DNA from: Bradyrhizobium sp. NFR13
GTDB lineage: Bacteria; Pseudomonadota; Alphaproteobacteria; Rhizobiales; Xanthobacteraceae
NCBI RefSeq assembly: GCF_900114605.1
Contig: NZ_FOTP01000003.1
Location: 62,001 to 126,000, forward strand
Direction: 5' to 3'
DNA length: 64,000 nucleotides
Part shown: piece after piece, positions 17,271-26,384 of the stretch
Position numbering within the stretch: the stretch's first letter is position 1
How the letters are laid out: every line of letters starts with the position of its first letter
Notes under the pieces: generated by a model
The model's database searches: none
Told to the model about the DNA's origin: nothing
What the model saw: the letters and a program-made list of their open reading frames with translations, nothing else
Program-made: the position numbers and the translations under genes

Positions 17271-18285
17271 GCCCCGTCATCCTCGCGGCCACGCCCGTGA
17301 GGCCAGACAGATGCAATTCCATGGTTGCGAGACTGCGATCCGCACCGTTGATCGTGCAGCGCGGCAGGTTGTAGGCATCCTGGCCATTGCGGACGAGACC
17401 CTTGCGCGTCGTCGCTGCACTCGCATAACCGGCATCGCGCGCGATCGCGAAATCGCGCGGACCGCAATCGCCTGAACGTCCATAGGGAAATGCGAAATGC
17501 CTGGCGGGGATACCAAGGCGTTCGACCAGCCGGTCGCGGCTGCCCTTGAGCTCGAAGCGTGCGCCATCGGGCGACAGCGACGAAATCCGCGCATGCGTCA
17601 CGGTGTGGCCGCCGATTTCCACCAGCGGATCGTCGCGCAACTCTTCAAGCATCTCCCAGGTGATCGCGTGCTTCCAGTGCATCGCGTCGATGTCGACACC
17701 ATTGAGCTCGCAGAATTTCTTGTAAGAGGCTGACGCCCGCGGACCATCCCAGCGATCAGCAATCCGATGGAACGCCGCGCGCTTCGCCTCAGACGTCGGC
17801 ACGTCGATCGCACCGTCCTCGAGAATGACGCGATCGTTGTTGAGCAATGTATCTTCCAGACCTGCGGCCCACAGTGGAAGCGTACCGTCAGGAATGCCCG
17901 TCGTGACGAACAGCGTCACCGGCACGTTGTGGCGGCGAAACAGCGGCACGATTTCCTCATACGTATCGCGATAGCAATCATCGACGGAGAAATTGACGAA
18001 GCGATCGTTCGGCTTTCCAGCCTTCGAGCGTTGGATCGCCTCCTCCATCGTCACGACGTCCCAGCCGCGCTCCTTCAGATGCGACAGGAACTGATCGAGA
18101 AAATTCGTATCGAGATAGAAGTCGCGGTTCGGCAGCTTTTCCCAGGCCTGAGCGGAGGCACCGCGGTGAAAGGTCATCAGGCAGCCACGGGTGCCCATGA
18201 ACATATCGGCAGCCATGCTGATCGGACGGACCAGCGCTTCGGACGACGCCATGCGTCGGGCGGCGATGGATAACAGCTGCTTCAT
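17263..18285 (-). CDS. Polysaccharide deacetylase (NodB-type carbohydrate esterase 4)
   Basis: Predicted carbohydrate deacetylase of 340 aa. The NodB motifs are in order: FSVDDCYRDTY (motif 1, equivalent to TFDDG), GGHTVTHARISS (motif 2, metal-binding HxxxH) and FAFPYGRSGDC (motif 3). A roughly 60-residue insertion between motifs 1 and 2 is typical of the exopolysaccharide-linked subgroup. ATG 18285 has GAGGG upstream. No signal peptide is evident, so it may act on a lipid-linked intermediate in the cytoplasm. It lies between a flippase and a glycosyltransferase gene. Confidence 0.88.
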   Translation of the reverse strand: MKQLLSIAARRMASSEALVRPISMAADMFMGTRGCLMTFHRGASAQAWEKLPNRDFYLDTNFLDQFLSHLKERGWDVVTMEEAIQRSKAGKPNDRFVNFSVDDCYRDTYEEIVPLFRRHNVPVTLFVTTGIPDGTLPLWAAGLEDTLLNNDRVILEDGAIDVPTSEAKRAAFHRIADRWDGPRASASYKKFCELNGVDIDAMHWKHAITWEMLEELRDDPLVEIGGHTVTHARISSLSPDGARFELKGSRDRLVERLGIPARHFAFPYGRSGDCGPRDFAIARDAGYASAATTRKGLVRNGQDAYNLPRCTINGADRSLATMELHLSGLTGVAARMTGRV

Positions 18286-18339
18286 CAAAAAGCCCTCAAA
18301 CGATCAAGGCACTCTCTAATACAAAAACGCATATAAAAG

Positions 18340-19839
18340 TCACAAGCGACCCCGGACGCGCGCAAATGCCGCAATGTAAACGCCCGGCATCAGCATCCCG
18401 ACAGACAGTGCAAGGCAGACCAGATAGGCAAAGCCACCGGCAAAAAGCCGCTGCCACGGGCCCGTCAAAACCTCATGAATTTGCCAGCTGAGGAGTGCCA
18501 TCAGCGCCGCCGGAAAACACGCCAGAAGCATCAAGTAAAGCAGCTTGCGCCGGGACCCCAGGACGATCATGACGCCAGCCAGAAGAACGATACCACGGGC
18601 GGCTTCACCCAGTCCAAGCAACAGCGTGCCCCATTCGTGCGCAGCCGGCAGATATGACGTCAGAAGGTTAACTACGGTATTAACCAGATAGGCACTGATG
18701 ATGATGATAGCGGCGGCAAAATTCCGCCCGGCGCCGTTCAGGATACGGATCAGGATCCAGCCGAGGGTCGCGGCCCAGAGGCCAAGTGCAATCCCGCGCA
18801 GGGCCTGACTGGTCAGAAACAGCGCGTGCTCGTTAAAGGCGCCACGCAAAAACACCAGCCGCACGATCTCTGGCGCGAACATCGCGAGAAAGACCGACGC
18901 CGGCACCGCCAGTGCGAGAATAGGCCGTGCAATCCCTTCGATCTGTGCACCGACATCTTTCGATGGATGGCTGGACAACACCGCGAGGCCGACCGGCTGG
19001 CTGATCAGCAGCAATGCGCTCTCGGTCAAGGTCCGCGCATAATCCAGCGAGGCCACCGCACCGGTCCCGATGCGCGATGCCAGCAACCGTTCGATCCAGA
19101 CATTGGCCTGTTCGGCGAGCGGCAGCGCGAGCAGCGGCCGCAGTCGATGGAAGAAGTCGCGACCCGAGGCCAGCACCGATGACAGCGACAAGCCCTTGAA
19201 GCTGAGCACGCCCTCGCGCCACATCGTGTAGAGGCCCCAGGCGCCGAGCACGTTGAAGGCAGCCGAGAACGACCAGGCCAGCGTATGGAAGTTGCCGGAC
19301 ACAGCAACCAGGGCAATGCCCATGAGCACGGCGATGTTCAGGATGCTGGCGCGGATATTGGTCAGGCGCGTCCGACCGAGCGCGATTTCCCCCGCGGCGA
19401 GCACATTGATCATCGCCGAGGCCGGCATGCCCAGCGCCATGATGCGAATGAAGTCGAGAGTGAGACTGCGCCCTTCGGCGGAAAAGCCACCAACCAGCGC
19501 GTCCACGGCCCGCTCGCCGAGCGCCTGTAGTCCAACCATCAGGATCATGGCGATGCCGGTGATTGCCACTGTCATCGCGCCGAGGCGCTGAGGTCCGTTG
19601 CCGTCCTTTAGCGCATCCCGGTGCATCGGGATCATCACAGCGGGGACGGTCTCGTTCTGCAGGAAGGCCAGCGGCAGCATCACCGCCGTGATCGCACCAC
19701 GAAAGCCATCGGCGACCAGCGAGGCGCCGAGCACTTGCGCCATCAGGATCTCACGGCCGAAGCCCAGCAGCTTGCTGGCCAGCGCACCGCTGATGAGAAT
19801 GGCTGTAAACTTGCGTGTCGAATGCCGGGCACCGCTCAT
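18340..19839 (-). CDS. MurJ/MviN-family lipid-linked oligosaccharide flippase
   Basis: Polytopic membrane protein of 499 aa with about 13-14 hydrophobic segments. The N-terminus ISGALASKLLGFGREILMAQVLG and the segment LPLAFLQNETVPAVMIPM are characteristic of the MviN/MOP flippase superfamily. Its place in an exopolysaccharide operon indicates flipping of a lipid-linked repeat unit (a Wzx role) rather than lipid II. A second, housekeeping MurJ would be expected elsewhere in the genome. Confidence 0.85.
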   Translation of the reverse strand: MSGARHSTRKFTAILISGALASKLLGFGREILMAQVLGASLVADGFRGAITAVMLPLAFLQNETVPAVMIPMHRDALKDGNGPQRLGAMTVAITGIAMILMVGLQALGERAVDALVGGFSAEGRSLTLDFIRIMALGMPASAMINVLAAGEIALGRTRLTNIRASILNIAVLMGIALVAVSGNFHTLAWSFSAAFNVLGAWGLYTMWREGVLSFKGLSLSSVLASGRDFFHRLRPLLALPLAEQANVWIERLLASRIGTGAVASLDYARTLTESALLLISQPVGLAVLSSHPSKDVGAQIEGIARPILALAVPASVFLAMFAPEIVRLVFLRGAFNEHALFLTSQALRGIALGLWAATLGWILIRILNGAGRNFAAAIIIISAYLVNTVVNLLTSYLPAAHEWGTLLLGLGEAARGIVLLAGVMIVLGSRRKLLYLMLLACFPAALMALLSWQIHEVLTGPWQRLFAGGFAYLVCLALSVGMLMPGVYIAAFARVRGRL

Positions 19840-19909
19840 GGGTGCGCCGCTACGGTCCGGTCAGGGACCGTCCGGGAATTCAAATTGCAAACTGAGCGGC
19901 GATGCGCAA

Positions 19910-21064
19910 TCACACGGGCGCTCCCGCGGCCGCTCGCCCGATAAGGTTTGAAACCGTCTGCAGCATCTGATCGACGCTGTAATGCGAGCGCGCCCGCGCT
20001 TCGGCATATTGCAACTGGCCCGCCAATTCAGGCGGGCGCGACATGACCTTGGTAATAGCGGCGGCCAACGCATCGGCATCCCCGGGCGGCACCAGCGTCC
20101 CCGCTTTGCCGGCTTCGAGAATATCGGACGCCGCACCGGCATCCGTCGCAATCACAGGCACATCCGCGAGCATGGCTTCGACCAGCGTGCGACCGAAGGG
20201 TTCGGGATCAATCGACGGATGGATCATCGCATCGACGGCGCGCATCAACCGCGGCACATCGCTGCGCTGGCCAAGGAAATGCACGCGACCGCCAAGACCG
20301 AGATCCGCCACCATCCGGCTCAGCTTCTCGGCATAAGGTTCTTCGCCAAACAAGGCAGATCCCGCAATGATGCAGCTGACGCCCGGCGTCTTTGCCAGGG
20401 CCTGCAACACGATATGTTGCCCTTTCCATGCCGCAAGGCGGCTGAAGACTCCGACGAGCGGTCCTTCGGGCAATTTCAACTCGCGCCTGATCTCGAGCGG
20501 CGTGCTGGCGTCCGGCGGCACATCAAGACCGTTAGGCACGATCGCGACCAGCTCCTTCCAACCGCCTTGGGCAATGAAGGCATCTGCAGCAGCTTGCGAG
20601 GGGACGATCACCTTTGCCGTGCAATAGTTCGCCAGCGCGACCTGCACGCGGCGCTGCATGGCGCCGAAATGCTCACTACTGATGATATCGTGGAGGTGCC
20701 AGATCAGCGGACGTCGCGCCAGCCTGGCAGCGATGGCCGATAACACAAAAGCCTTCTGCGAGTTCGCGTAGATGACGTCATAACGGCGTGCTTCACGCGT
20801 CAATTCGGCGATGATCGCCCCGAGCCGACCAATCAGCGGAAAGACCTTCAGGATCGAGCTATCGCGCCTGACATCCGAGAGTCCTTCGCCCCAGCGCGAC
20901 ACGCGCACCTTCAGGCCCCTGGCTGCGAGCGCCTGATGCAGCGGCCCATCCTCGAACAGGAAGGCCGCCTCGCCCGCCCATGGCTGAACGAGATCGATCA
21001 GAACGAGCTCTGCGCCAGAGATCGAGCCCGTATGGCAGACGAACAGAACGCGCGGAGCGGACAT
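19910..21064 (-). CDS. Glycosyltransferase family 4 protein
   Basis: GT4-type transferase of 384 aa starting MSAPRVLFVCHTGSISGAE, which matches the glycine-rich acceptor loop. The C-terminal domain contains VAIVPNGLDVPPD, VGVFSRLAAWKGQHIVLQA and EX7E in DPEPFGRTLVEAMLADVPVI. ATG 21064 overlaps the stop of the Wzc-like gene by one base (TGATG), and a longer frame reaching 21331 lies inside that gene. It probably adds one sugar to the lipid-linked repeat. Confidence 0.88.
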   Translation of the reverse strand: MSAPRVLFVCHTGSISGAELVLIDLVQPWAGEAAFLFEDGPLHQALAARGLKVRVSRWGEGLSDVRRDSSILKVFPLIGRLGAIIAELTREARRYDVIYANSQKAFVLSAIAARLARRPLIWHLHDIISSEHFGAMQRRVQVALANYCTAKVIVPSQAAADAFIAQGGWKELVAIVPNGLDVPPDASTPLEIRRELKLPEGPLVGVFSRLAAWKGQHIVLQALAKTPGVSCIIAGSALFGEEPYAEKLSRMVADLGLGGRVHFLGQRSDVPRLMRAVDAMIHPSIDPEPFGRTLVEAMLADVPVIATDAGAASDILEAGKAGTLVPPGDADALAAAITKVMSRPPELAGQLQYAEARARSHYSVDQMLQTVSNLIGRAAAGAPV

Positions 21065-23367
21065 CACGTCGCCCCAGCATAGGCATTGTTCGAAACCCCG
21101 CCTGTGCTGCGCGGCGTATTGGCATCGGGCATCATGGTGACGGCAATGCCGAAGACGTTGCCACCGGCGACACGGATCGCGCTGGATGTCGCCACCGCCT
21201 GCCCGATCGACGAGCGGCCGGAACGCATGCAGAGCAGCACGCCGTCGACCTGCCTGGCCAGCACACCCAGATCGGTCTGGATGCCCGGCGATGGTGCGTC
21301 GATCAGGACAACGTCGTAGATCTGGCTCCACAGCAGGAGATCACCGAGCGGCTTGCGCATCAGGAGTTCAGACGATGCCGAGAACGGTCCTGCTGAAATG
21401 GCGTCGAGATTGGGCGTCGCGGTGCGGACCACCGCTTCACGCGGCGTAACGTCACCGCGCAAGATCCCCTGCAGGCCGAGGTTACTGCGCAATCCGAGCG
21501 CGGTCTCGAACTTCGGCGCGCCGAGATCGCATTCGATCACCAGAACGCTGCGGCCCGCCATTGCGAGATGCTGCGCCAGAGTGAGGGTCAGAAATGTTTT
21601 GCCCTCGGCGGTCGTCGGCGACGCAACCAGAATCTTGCGGCGGGTCCTGGCGTCGCTCGACGCCAGCAGGCCCGTCGCCAGATCACGAAGCGCATCCTGA
21701 TAGTGCGGGTCCTGCAACGCCATTGGCAGCGCACGCGCCAGCGAGGCACCGGACTGCGCCGTGAGGATCGCACCGATCGGCGATTCCGATGGGTCGCGCT
21801 TGACGGTCGGCAACCGTGCCAGAATGGGCGCGCCGGTGACGACGGCTAATTCCGATGACAATGCCGTCGGCGGAGGTCCGGGACGCGGCGCCACCGGGAT
21901 GGGTGCTGCTGCCGGGACAGGGGCCGGAGCGGTCGGAGCAACGGCGGCGACCGGTGCGGGCTCGGGCTCGGGCGCTGATGCGCGCGCCGGGCGAGGAGTT
22001 GCAGTCCGCAGCCGGGACAGACCCGCAAGATTGACGCGATCGCCGAAAAAGGCTGCGACGAATGCGAGCAGCAGGCCGAGGGTACCGCCGGCGGCCAGGA
22101 ACGGAATTTTCTTCGGGAAAAACGGCTTGGTCGGCAGTTCGGCAAGGCTTACCAGTCGTGTATTGCCGATCAGCACGCGACGCTCGGTTTCGAGTTCGCT
22201 GGCGCGCTTGTAGAGATCGGCATATTGCTGGCGCTTGATCTCGGTGCTGCGCACCATGCTCTCGATCGAGGCTTCGTCCGAAGTCGCCGAGCCGACTTCC
22301 GCCTTCACGGCATCCATCTGCTTCTTGAGCGAATTCACGAGAGCATCATTGGCGTCAAACGCCTTCTGCGCGCTGGCCGCGATGCTCGCCACTTCCGTGG
22401 CCATGCGCTCCTTGATCGCGGATTGCTCCTGCTCCAGCGCACGCAGCGACGGGTGCCGCGGCCCGAGTACATTGGCCTGGCTGGCGAGCTGCGCAGTGAC
22501 GACCGTGAGCTGCTGCTTGAGATCGGCGATCGAGCGGTTCGACAGAACTGAAGGGGAATCGACAGCGCGCGCCTGATTGGTCTTGATCTCCTGCAAGCGG
22601 GCGAGCGCATCGGCGCGCGCGGTTTCCGCGGTGGACAGTTGCTGGCTGATGCTGGTCAGGCGTTCCGAACTGATCGGGGCAAGCGATCCGCGCATCAGGC
22701 CCTTGTTGCGGCGAAACGCCTGGATCTTGGCGTCAGCGTCGCGCAGTTCTGCATCGAGCTGCTTGGCTTCCTTCCAGAGATAGGACGCGGCGACCTCACG
22801 GCTGTTCGCACCCGATGTCCGCTGCTCGTCGAGAAACGCATTGGTCAACGCATTCGCCATCTTCTGCGCGACTTCGGGGATCGACGAGGTGTAGGAGATA
22901 TTGATGACGCGGGAACGCCCGACAGCACCGATCGTGAAATTTCCCGATACGTAGTCGATCAGCGCCGTCATATCGGTCCGCATCTTTTCGCAGGTCGAGC
23001 TGCTGCTCCTGCTCTGACACTCTTCAATGGCGGCTTCCGTGACGCCCGGCTGCTGCAGGGCGAGCCGCATCACCCGCGGCGAGCGCGCGATCAGAAGCTG
23101 GCTCTCGACGTCAGCGGGATCGCCGATTTTCTGCGCCCAGGCGGCCGAGGCGTTGCTGTTGCTCGGCTCCTGCTCGGCGACGATCACCGAACCTGTGGCG
23201 AGATAGCGCACCGGCAGCACGACCAGCGCAATGACTGTCAGGATCATCACGCCGAGAAACACAGCGCCGAACAGGCTACGATTGCGCCAAACCCTGAGCA
23301 GCGGGCTCTCGCCCGCCGTGCCATCGGCGGCTTCCGTATTCGTAACGATGGCGCGTCTGGTGAACAT
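21064..23367 (-). CDS. Exopolysaccharide chain-length/BY-kinase protein (Wzc/ExoP-like)
   Basis: Inner-membrane protein of 767 aa. TM1 is near residues 31-53 (FGAVFLGVMILTVIALVVL), then a periplasmic Wzz/GNVR coiled-coil region, TM2 near 420-445 (PFLAAGGTLGLLLAFVAAFF), a Pro/Ala-rich linker (about 455-505) and a cytoplasmic CpsD/CapB-type kinase domain. The latter has Walker A SPTTAEGKTFLT, Walker A' VLVIECDLGAPK and Walker B VVLIDAPSPG. The usual C-terminal tyrosine cluster is missing: the tail NNAYAGAT has a single Tyr. It is the first gene of the leftward operon and would control polymer length or export. Confidence 0.9.
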   Translation of the reverse strand: MFTRRAIVTNTEAADGTAGESPLLRVWRNRSLFGAVFLGVMILTVIALVVLPVRYLATGSVIVAEQEPSNSNASAAWAQKIGDPADVESQLLIARSPRVMRLALQQPGVTEAAIEECQSRSSSSTCEKMRTDMTALIDYVSGNFTIGAVGRSRVINISYTSSIPEVAQKMANALTNAFLDEQRTSGANSREVAASYLWKEAKQLDAELRDADAKIQAFRRNKGLMRGSLAPISSERLTSISQQLSTAETARADALARLQEIKTNQARAVDSPSVLSNRSIADLKQQLTVVTAQLASQANVLGPRHPSLRALEQEQSAIKERMATEVASIAASAQKAFDANDALVNSLKKQMDAVKAEVGSATSDEASIESMVRSTEIKRQQYADLYKRASELETERRVLIGNTRLVSLAELPTKPFFPKKIPFLAAGGTLGLLLAFVAAFFGDRVNLAGLSRLRTATPRPARASAPEPEPAPVAAVAPTAPAPVPAAAPIPVAPRPGPPPTALSSELAVVTGAPILARLPTVKRDPSESPIGAILTAQSGASLARALPMALQDPHYQDALRDLATGLLASSDARTRRKILVASPTTAEGKTFLTLTLAQHLAMAGRSVLVIECDLGAPKFETALGLRSNLGLQGILRGDVTPREAVVRTATPNLDAISAGPFSASSELLMRKPLGDLLLWSQIYDVVLIDAPSPGIQTDLGVLARQVDGVLLCMRSGRSSIGQAVATSSAIRVAGGNVFGIAVTMMPDANTPRSTGGVSNNAYAGAT

Positions 23368-23719
23368 GCGTGTCAGACTTTACTATGGGGCGCTGGCACC
23401 GCACATCCCTGCGCGGCAACGGTGCTCACCCAGCGCAACCACCCATGAACGACCACGACACGCATACTGAACCCTTTGTCCCCCGAACCACAAATCCACT
23501 GCGGGAGCAGGCCTACTATCCATCCATTAGGGATGTTTTGGTTAAGGGCGGGTTTAAAATGCTAATTAATACCTTTGCCCTGCCTAATTAGTAGGCTGCT
23601 ACGCGCGTCCCCCGGGCCGGTGCTGCATTAGAGAGCTAGGTACATTGGCAACATAGTTGCAAGCCGGAACCAAATGTCACAGCGGCGCGTTCCGGAATTG
23701 CTGCAACCGGAGTTCCCCG
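23368..23719. promoter_or_regulatory. 352-bp intergenic region with an AT-rich island
   Basis: This divergent region separates the Wzc-like gene and a small membrane protein gene. It contains an AT-rich patch (about 23545-23595) in otherwise GC-rich DNA, including a perfect 7-base inverted repeat CTAATTA (23562-23568) / TAATTAG (23585-23591), centres 23 bp apart. It probably contains the exopolysaccharide operon promoter and a regulator site. No gene is supported here. Confidence 0.45.
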
Positions 23720-23893
23720 ATGAGCCTTCTGAAATGGGCGCTGATCTTCTTTCTGATTTCCGTCGCCGCCGGCCTGTTCGGCTTCACCGGCATCTCCGCC
23801 GCGACGGCCGATGTCGCGCGCGTGCTTTTCTATATTTTCCTCGTGATCTGTATCGTGCTGCTGGTCTTGGGGATCACGATCTTTCGGGCCTGA
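23720..23893 (+). CDS. DUF1328 (UPF0391, YtjA-like) small membrane protein
   Basis: A 57-aa protein with two transmembrane segments: [20 protein letters not shown] and an [19 protein letters not shown] stretch. The start MSLLKWAL and the central [16 protein letters not shown] are family hallmarks. ATG 23720 is chosen since GGAG lies eight bases upstream; a longer reading from 23657 adds an improbable Cys-rich stretch. Members are common in proteobacteria and often linked to envelope or general stress; their molecular function is unknown. Confidence 0.88.
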   Translation: MSLLKWALIFFLISVAAGLFGFTGISAATADVARVLFYIFLVICIVLLVLGITIFRA

Positions 23894-23927
23894 CGCGCCC
23901 GCCGGCGGCCGGCGCGCCAATCGGGAT

Positions 23928-24647
23928 CTAGTGAATGCCGACGCCGACCAGCCGATCGACCAGCGCGCGGTTGGCGGTCAGCACGTCCGGCGCGCCGCTC
24001 CAGCTGGTACGGCCACGCTCCATCACCATGACACTGCTGGCAAAATCCAGCGCGCGTTCAATCTGCTGCTCGACCAGAATGATGGTGACTTCATTGGTGG
24101 CAGCCAGCTTCGCCAGCAATGCCATCAACTCGTCGCAAATCACGGGCGCCAAACCTTCCAGAGGCTCATCGAGCAACAGGATCGAGGGCTTGCCCAGCAG
24201 CGTCCGGGCCATAGACAGCATCTGCTGCTCGCCGCCTGACAGCTGCTTGCCGTAATTGCCGCGGCGCTCGCGCAGGCGCGGAAACATCGCATAGGCCTCA
24301 TCGAGCGCCGAGACCGGCCGCCCCTTCAGCCCGGTGCGCAGATTCTCCTCCACCGTCAGCGAGGCGAAAATGTCGCGGGTCTGCGGCACATAGCCGATAC
24401 CGAGGTCAGCGCGCGCAGAGGTGCGCTTGGTCGTGACGTCCTGGTCACCGATCCGGATCTCACCGCCATGGCGCGTTGTCAGGCCCATTAGCGTCGCCAG
24501 CAACGTGGTCTTTCCCATGCCGTTGCGGCCGAGCACAGCCAAACGATCGCCGGCCTTCACCGAGAACGAAACGCCCTCGATGATCCGCGTCGGGCCGTAG
24601 CCGGCGCTCAGGTTCTGGATATCAAGTGGGGCGGCGGGCATCGGCAT
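23928..24647 (-). CDS. Branched-chain amino acid-type ABC transporter ATP-binding protein (LivF-like)
   Basis: ATPase subunit of 239 aa in the second Liv-type importer. Motifs are Walker A GRNGMGKTT, signature LSGGEQQML, Walker B ILLLDEPLEGLAP and H-loop ILVEQQIERAL. ATG 24647 (or 24641, MPAAP) overlaps the end of the livG-like gene. It is the last gene of the leftward catabolic operon. The upstream enzymes point to an aromatic or amide substrate. Confidence 0.92.
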   Translation of the reverse strand: MPMPAAPLDIQNLSAGYGPTRIIEGVSFSVKAGDRLAVLGRNGMGKTTLLATLMGLTTRHGGEIRIGDQDVTTKRTSARADLGIGYVPQTRDIFASLTVEENLRTGLKGRPVSALDEAYAMFPRLRERRGNYGKQLSGGEQQMLSMARTLLGKPSILLLDEPLEGLAPVICDELMALLAKLAATNEVTIILVEQQIERALDFASSVMVMERGRTSWSGAPDVLTANRALVDRLVGVGIH

Positions 24648-25386
24648 AGCTCCCCAAATACGCGCGACGCACTTCGTGATCGGCGGTGACCTGATCAGGC
24701 GATCCCTCGAAGATCAGCCGTCCGGCCGCCAGCACCAGCACGCGCTTGGCAAACTTGAACACCAGATCCATGTCGTGCTCGATCATCAGCACGGCGATAT
24801 CAGATGGCAAACGATTGATCGCCTCAAGGATTCGTGGCGCTTCGTCATGTGGCACGCCGGCGGCGGGCTCGTCGAGCAGCAGCACCTTCGGATGTAGCGC
24901 GAGACCGATGGCGAGCTCGATCAGGCGTTGCTGACCATAGGCGAGCTCGACCACCTTGCGATAGGCCAACCTGTCGAGACCGAGATGGCTCAGGATCTCG
25001 CTCCACTCGGCACGCACCTCCGGCAGCTCAGTCGATGACGAGAAAAACCGGCGCGTGATCCGCTTGCGCTGCATGATCGCCAGCGCGATATTGTCGGCAA
25101 CAGTGAGATTGGCGAAAAGCCGCGTCGTCTGGAACGTGCGCACCAGGCCGCGACGCACGCGATCGGGAATGCTGAGACCGGTGATCTCGTCACCACCCAT
25201 GAAGAACTGACCTTCGCTCGGCGCAATGTCGCCGGTGATCAGATTGACCAGCGTGGTCTTGCCAGCGCCATTGGGGCCGATCAGCGCGACGCGGTCGCCT
25301 GTCGTCAATTTGAAATTGACGTCGCGCGTCACATGCAGACCGCCGAACGAGCGCGAAACGCTGCGGGCTTCGAGGAGATCGCTCAT
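24622..25386 (-). CDS. Branched-chain amino acid-type ABC transporter ATP-binding protein (LivG-like)
   Basis: ATPase subunit of 254 aa with Walker A GPNGAGKTT, the LVRTFQTTRLF segment, signature ELAYGQQRLIELA and Walker B VLLLDEPAAGVP. These motifs are canonical, in contrast to the LivG-like protein at 9573-10316. ATG 25386 (MSDLLEARS) overlaps the permease stop by four bases; the longer frame to 25572 is internal to that permease gene. Confidence 0.92.
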   Translation of the reverse strand: MSDLLEARSVSRSFGGLHVTRDVNFKLTTGDRVALIGPNGAGKTTLVNLITGDIAPSEGQFFMGGDEITGLSIPDRVRRGLVRTFQTTRLFANLTVADNIALAIMQRKRITRRFFSSSTELPEVRAEWSEILSHLGLDRLAYRKVVELAYGQQRLIELAIGLALHPKVLLLDEPAAGVPHDEAPRILEAINRLPSDIAVLMIEHDMDLVFKFAKRVLVLAAGRLIFEGSPDQVTADHEVRRAYLGSYADARRPT

Positions 25387-26384
25387 ACCGCGCTCCCCTT
25401 GCGCTTGAACTTCGCCCAGAGCAACACAACCGGCTCGATCAAACCGCGCGGTGCGAACACTACGATGAGAATGAGCAGCAGGCCCACTAGGGTCATCCAG
25501 TGGAATGGATTGGCTGCCGCCACGATATGCTCGAAGATCATGAAGATCACTGTGCCGGCCAGCGCGCCCCACAGATGCCCTGCACCGCCGAGCACCAGCA
25601 TCACCAGAACTTCGGCTGATCGTTCGAAGCTGACGCTATCGAGACCGACGACGCCGGTCGAGATCGCCGTCAGCGCTCCACCGATCCCTGCAACGGCACC
25701 AGCGACACCATACATCACGACGAGGCGCGGATAGATCGAAACGCCGATCATCTTGGCGCGCAGATCGTCATCCTTGATGCCCCGGCACATGAGGCCGAAT
25801 GGCGAACGGACGAAACGCTGCAGCACCACGAAGGTGATTACCAGCACGCCGAGCGAGAACACGAAAGCCGTGCGGCTATACATGTCGAACCCAAACACGC
25901 CGAACACCTTGCCGGGCTCGATGCCTGACAGGCCGTCGCTGCCGCCTGTAAGCCAGGACAGCTTGTTGGCGAGGCCGGCAATGAGCTGACCGACCGCGAT
26001 CGACAGTACAAGCTGCGGCAGTCCACGAAAGCGGGTGATCAACGCGCCGGAGATGAGGCCCATCACCGTGCCGGCGCATAGGCCGACGGCGAGCAATGCA
26101 ACGGGATCGCTAACGCCACGGATACAGGCGATGCCGGCGGCATAGGCGCCCACTCCGAACTGCGCTGCATGACCGAGCGTGGCGACGCCGCAATAGCCGG
26201 TGACGAGATCGAGCGACAGCACCAGGAAGGCGATGCCGATCAGCCGCGTCAGGAAGGCGAGATCGTCTGGATAGAGGAACCAGCCGATGGCACCGAGCGC
26301 CAGGATGACCAGCGCACCCGCGGCCTCCTGCGCAAACGGGATGTTGCGCTTGTGCGGAACGTGGGTCACGGCGATGTCGCTCAT
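25383..26384 (-). CDS. Branched-chain amino acid-type ABC transporter permease (LivM-like)
   Basis: Polytopic inner-membrane permease of 333 aa. Landmarks are SLDLVTGYCGVATLGHAAQF (typical of LivM near the second helix) and VLVMLVLGGAGHLWGALAG (coupling helix). ATG 26384 forms an ATGA overlap with the LivH-like gene upstream, and the gene ends in a four-base overlap with livG-like. It forms the channel together with the 26381-27250 product. Confidence 0.92.
   Translation of the reverse strand: MSDIAVTHVPHKRNIPFAQEAAGALVILALGAIGWFLYPDDLAFLTRLIGIAFLVLSLDLVTGYCGVATLGHAAQFGVGAYAAGIACIRGVSDPVALLAVGLCAGTVMGLISGALITRFRGLPQLVLSIAVGQLIAGLANKLSWLTGGSDGLSGIEPGKVFGVFGFDMYSRTAFVFSLGVLVITFVVLQRFVRSPFGLMCRGIKDDDLRAKMIGVSIYPRLVVMYGVAGAVAGIGGALTAISTGVVGLDSVSFERSAEVLVMLVLGGAGHLWGALAGTVIFMIFEHIVAAANPFHWMTLVGLLLILIVVFAPRGLIEPVVLLWAKFKRKGSAV

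Noticed and set aside
18340-19839. Housekeeping lipid II flippase murJ
   Set aside because: The family is right, but position inside an exopolysaccharide operon argues for a repeat-unit flippase; no gene symbol was assigned.
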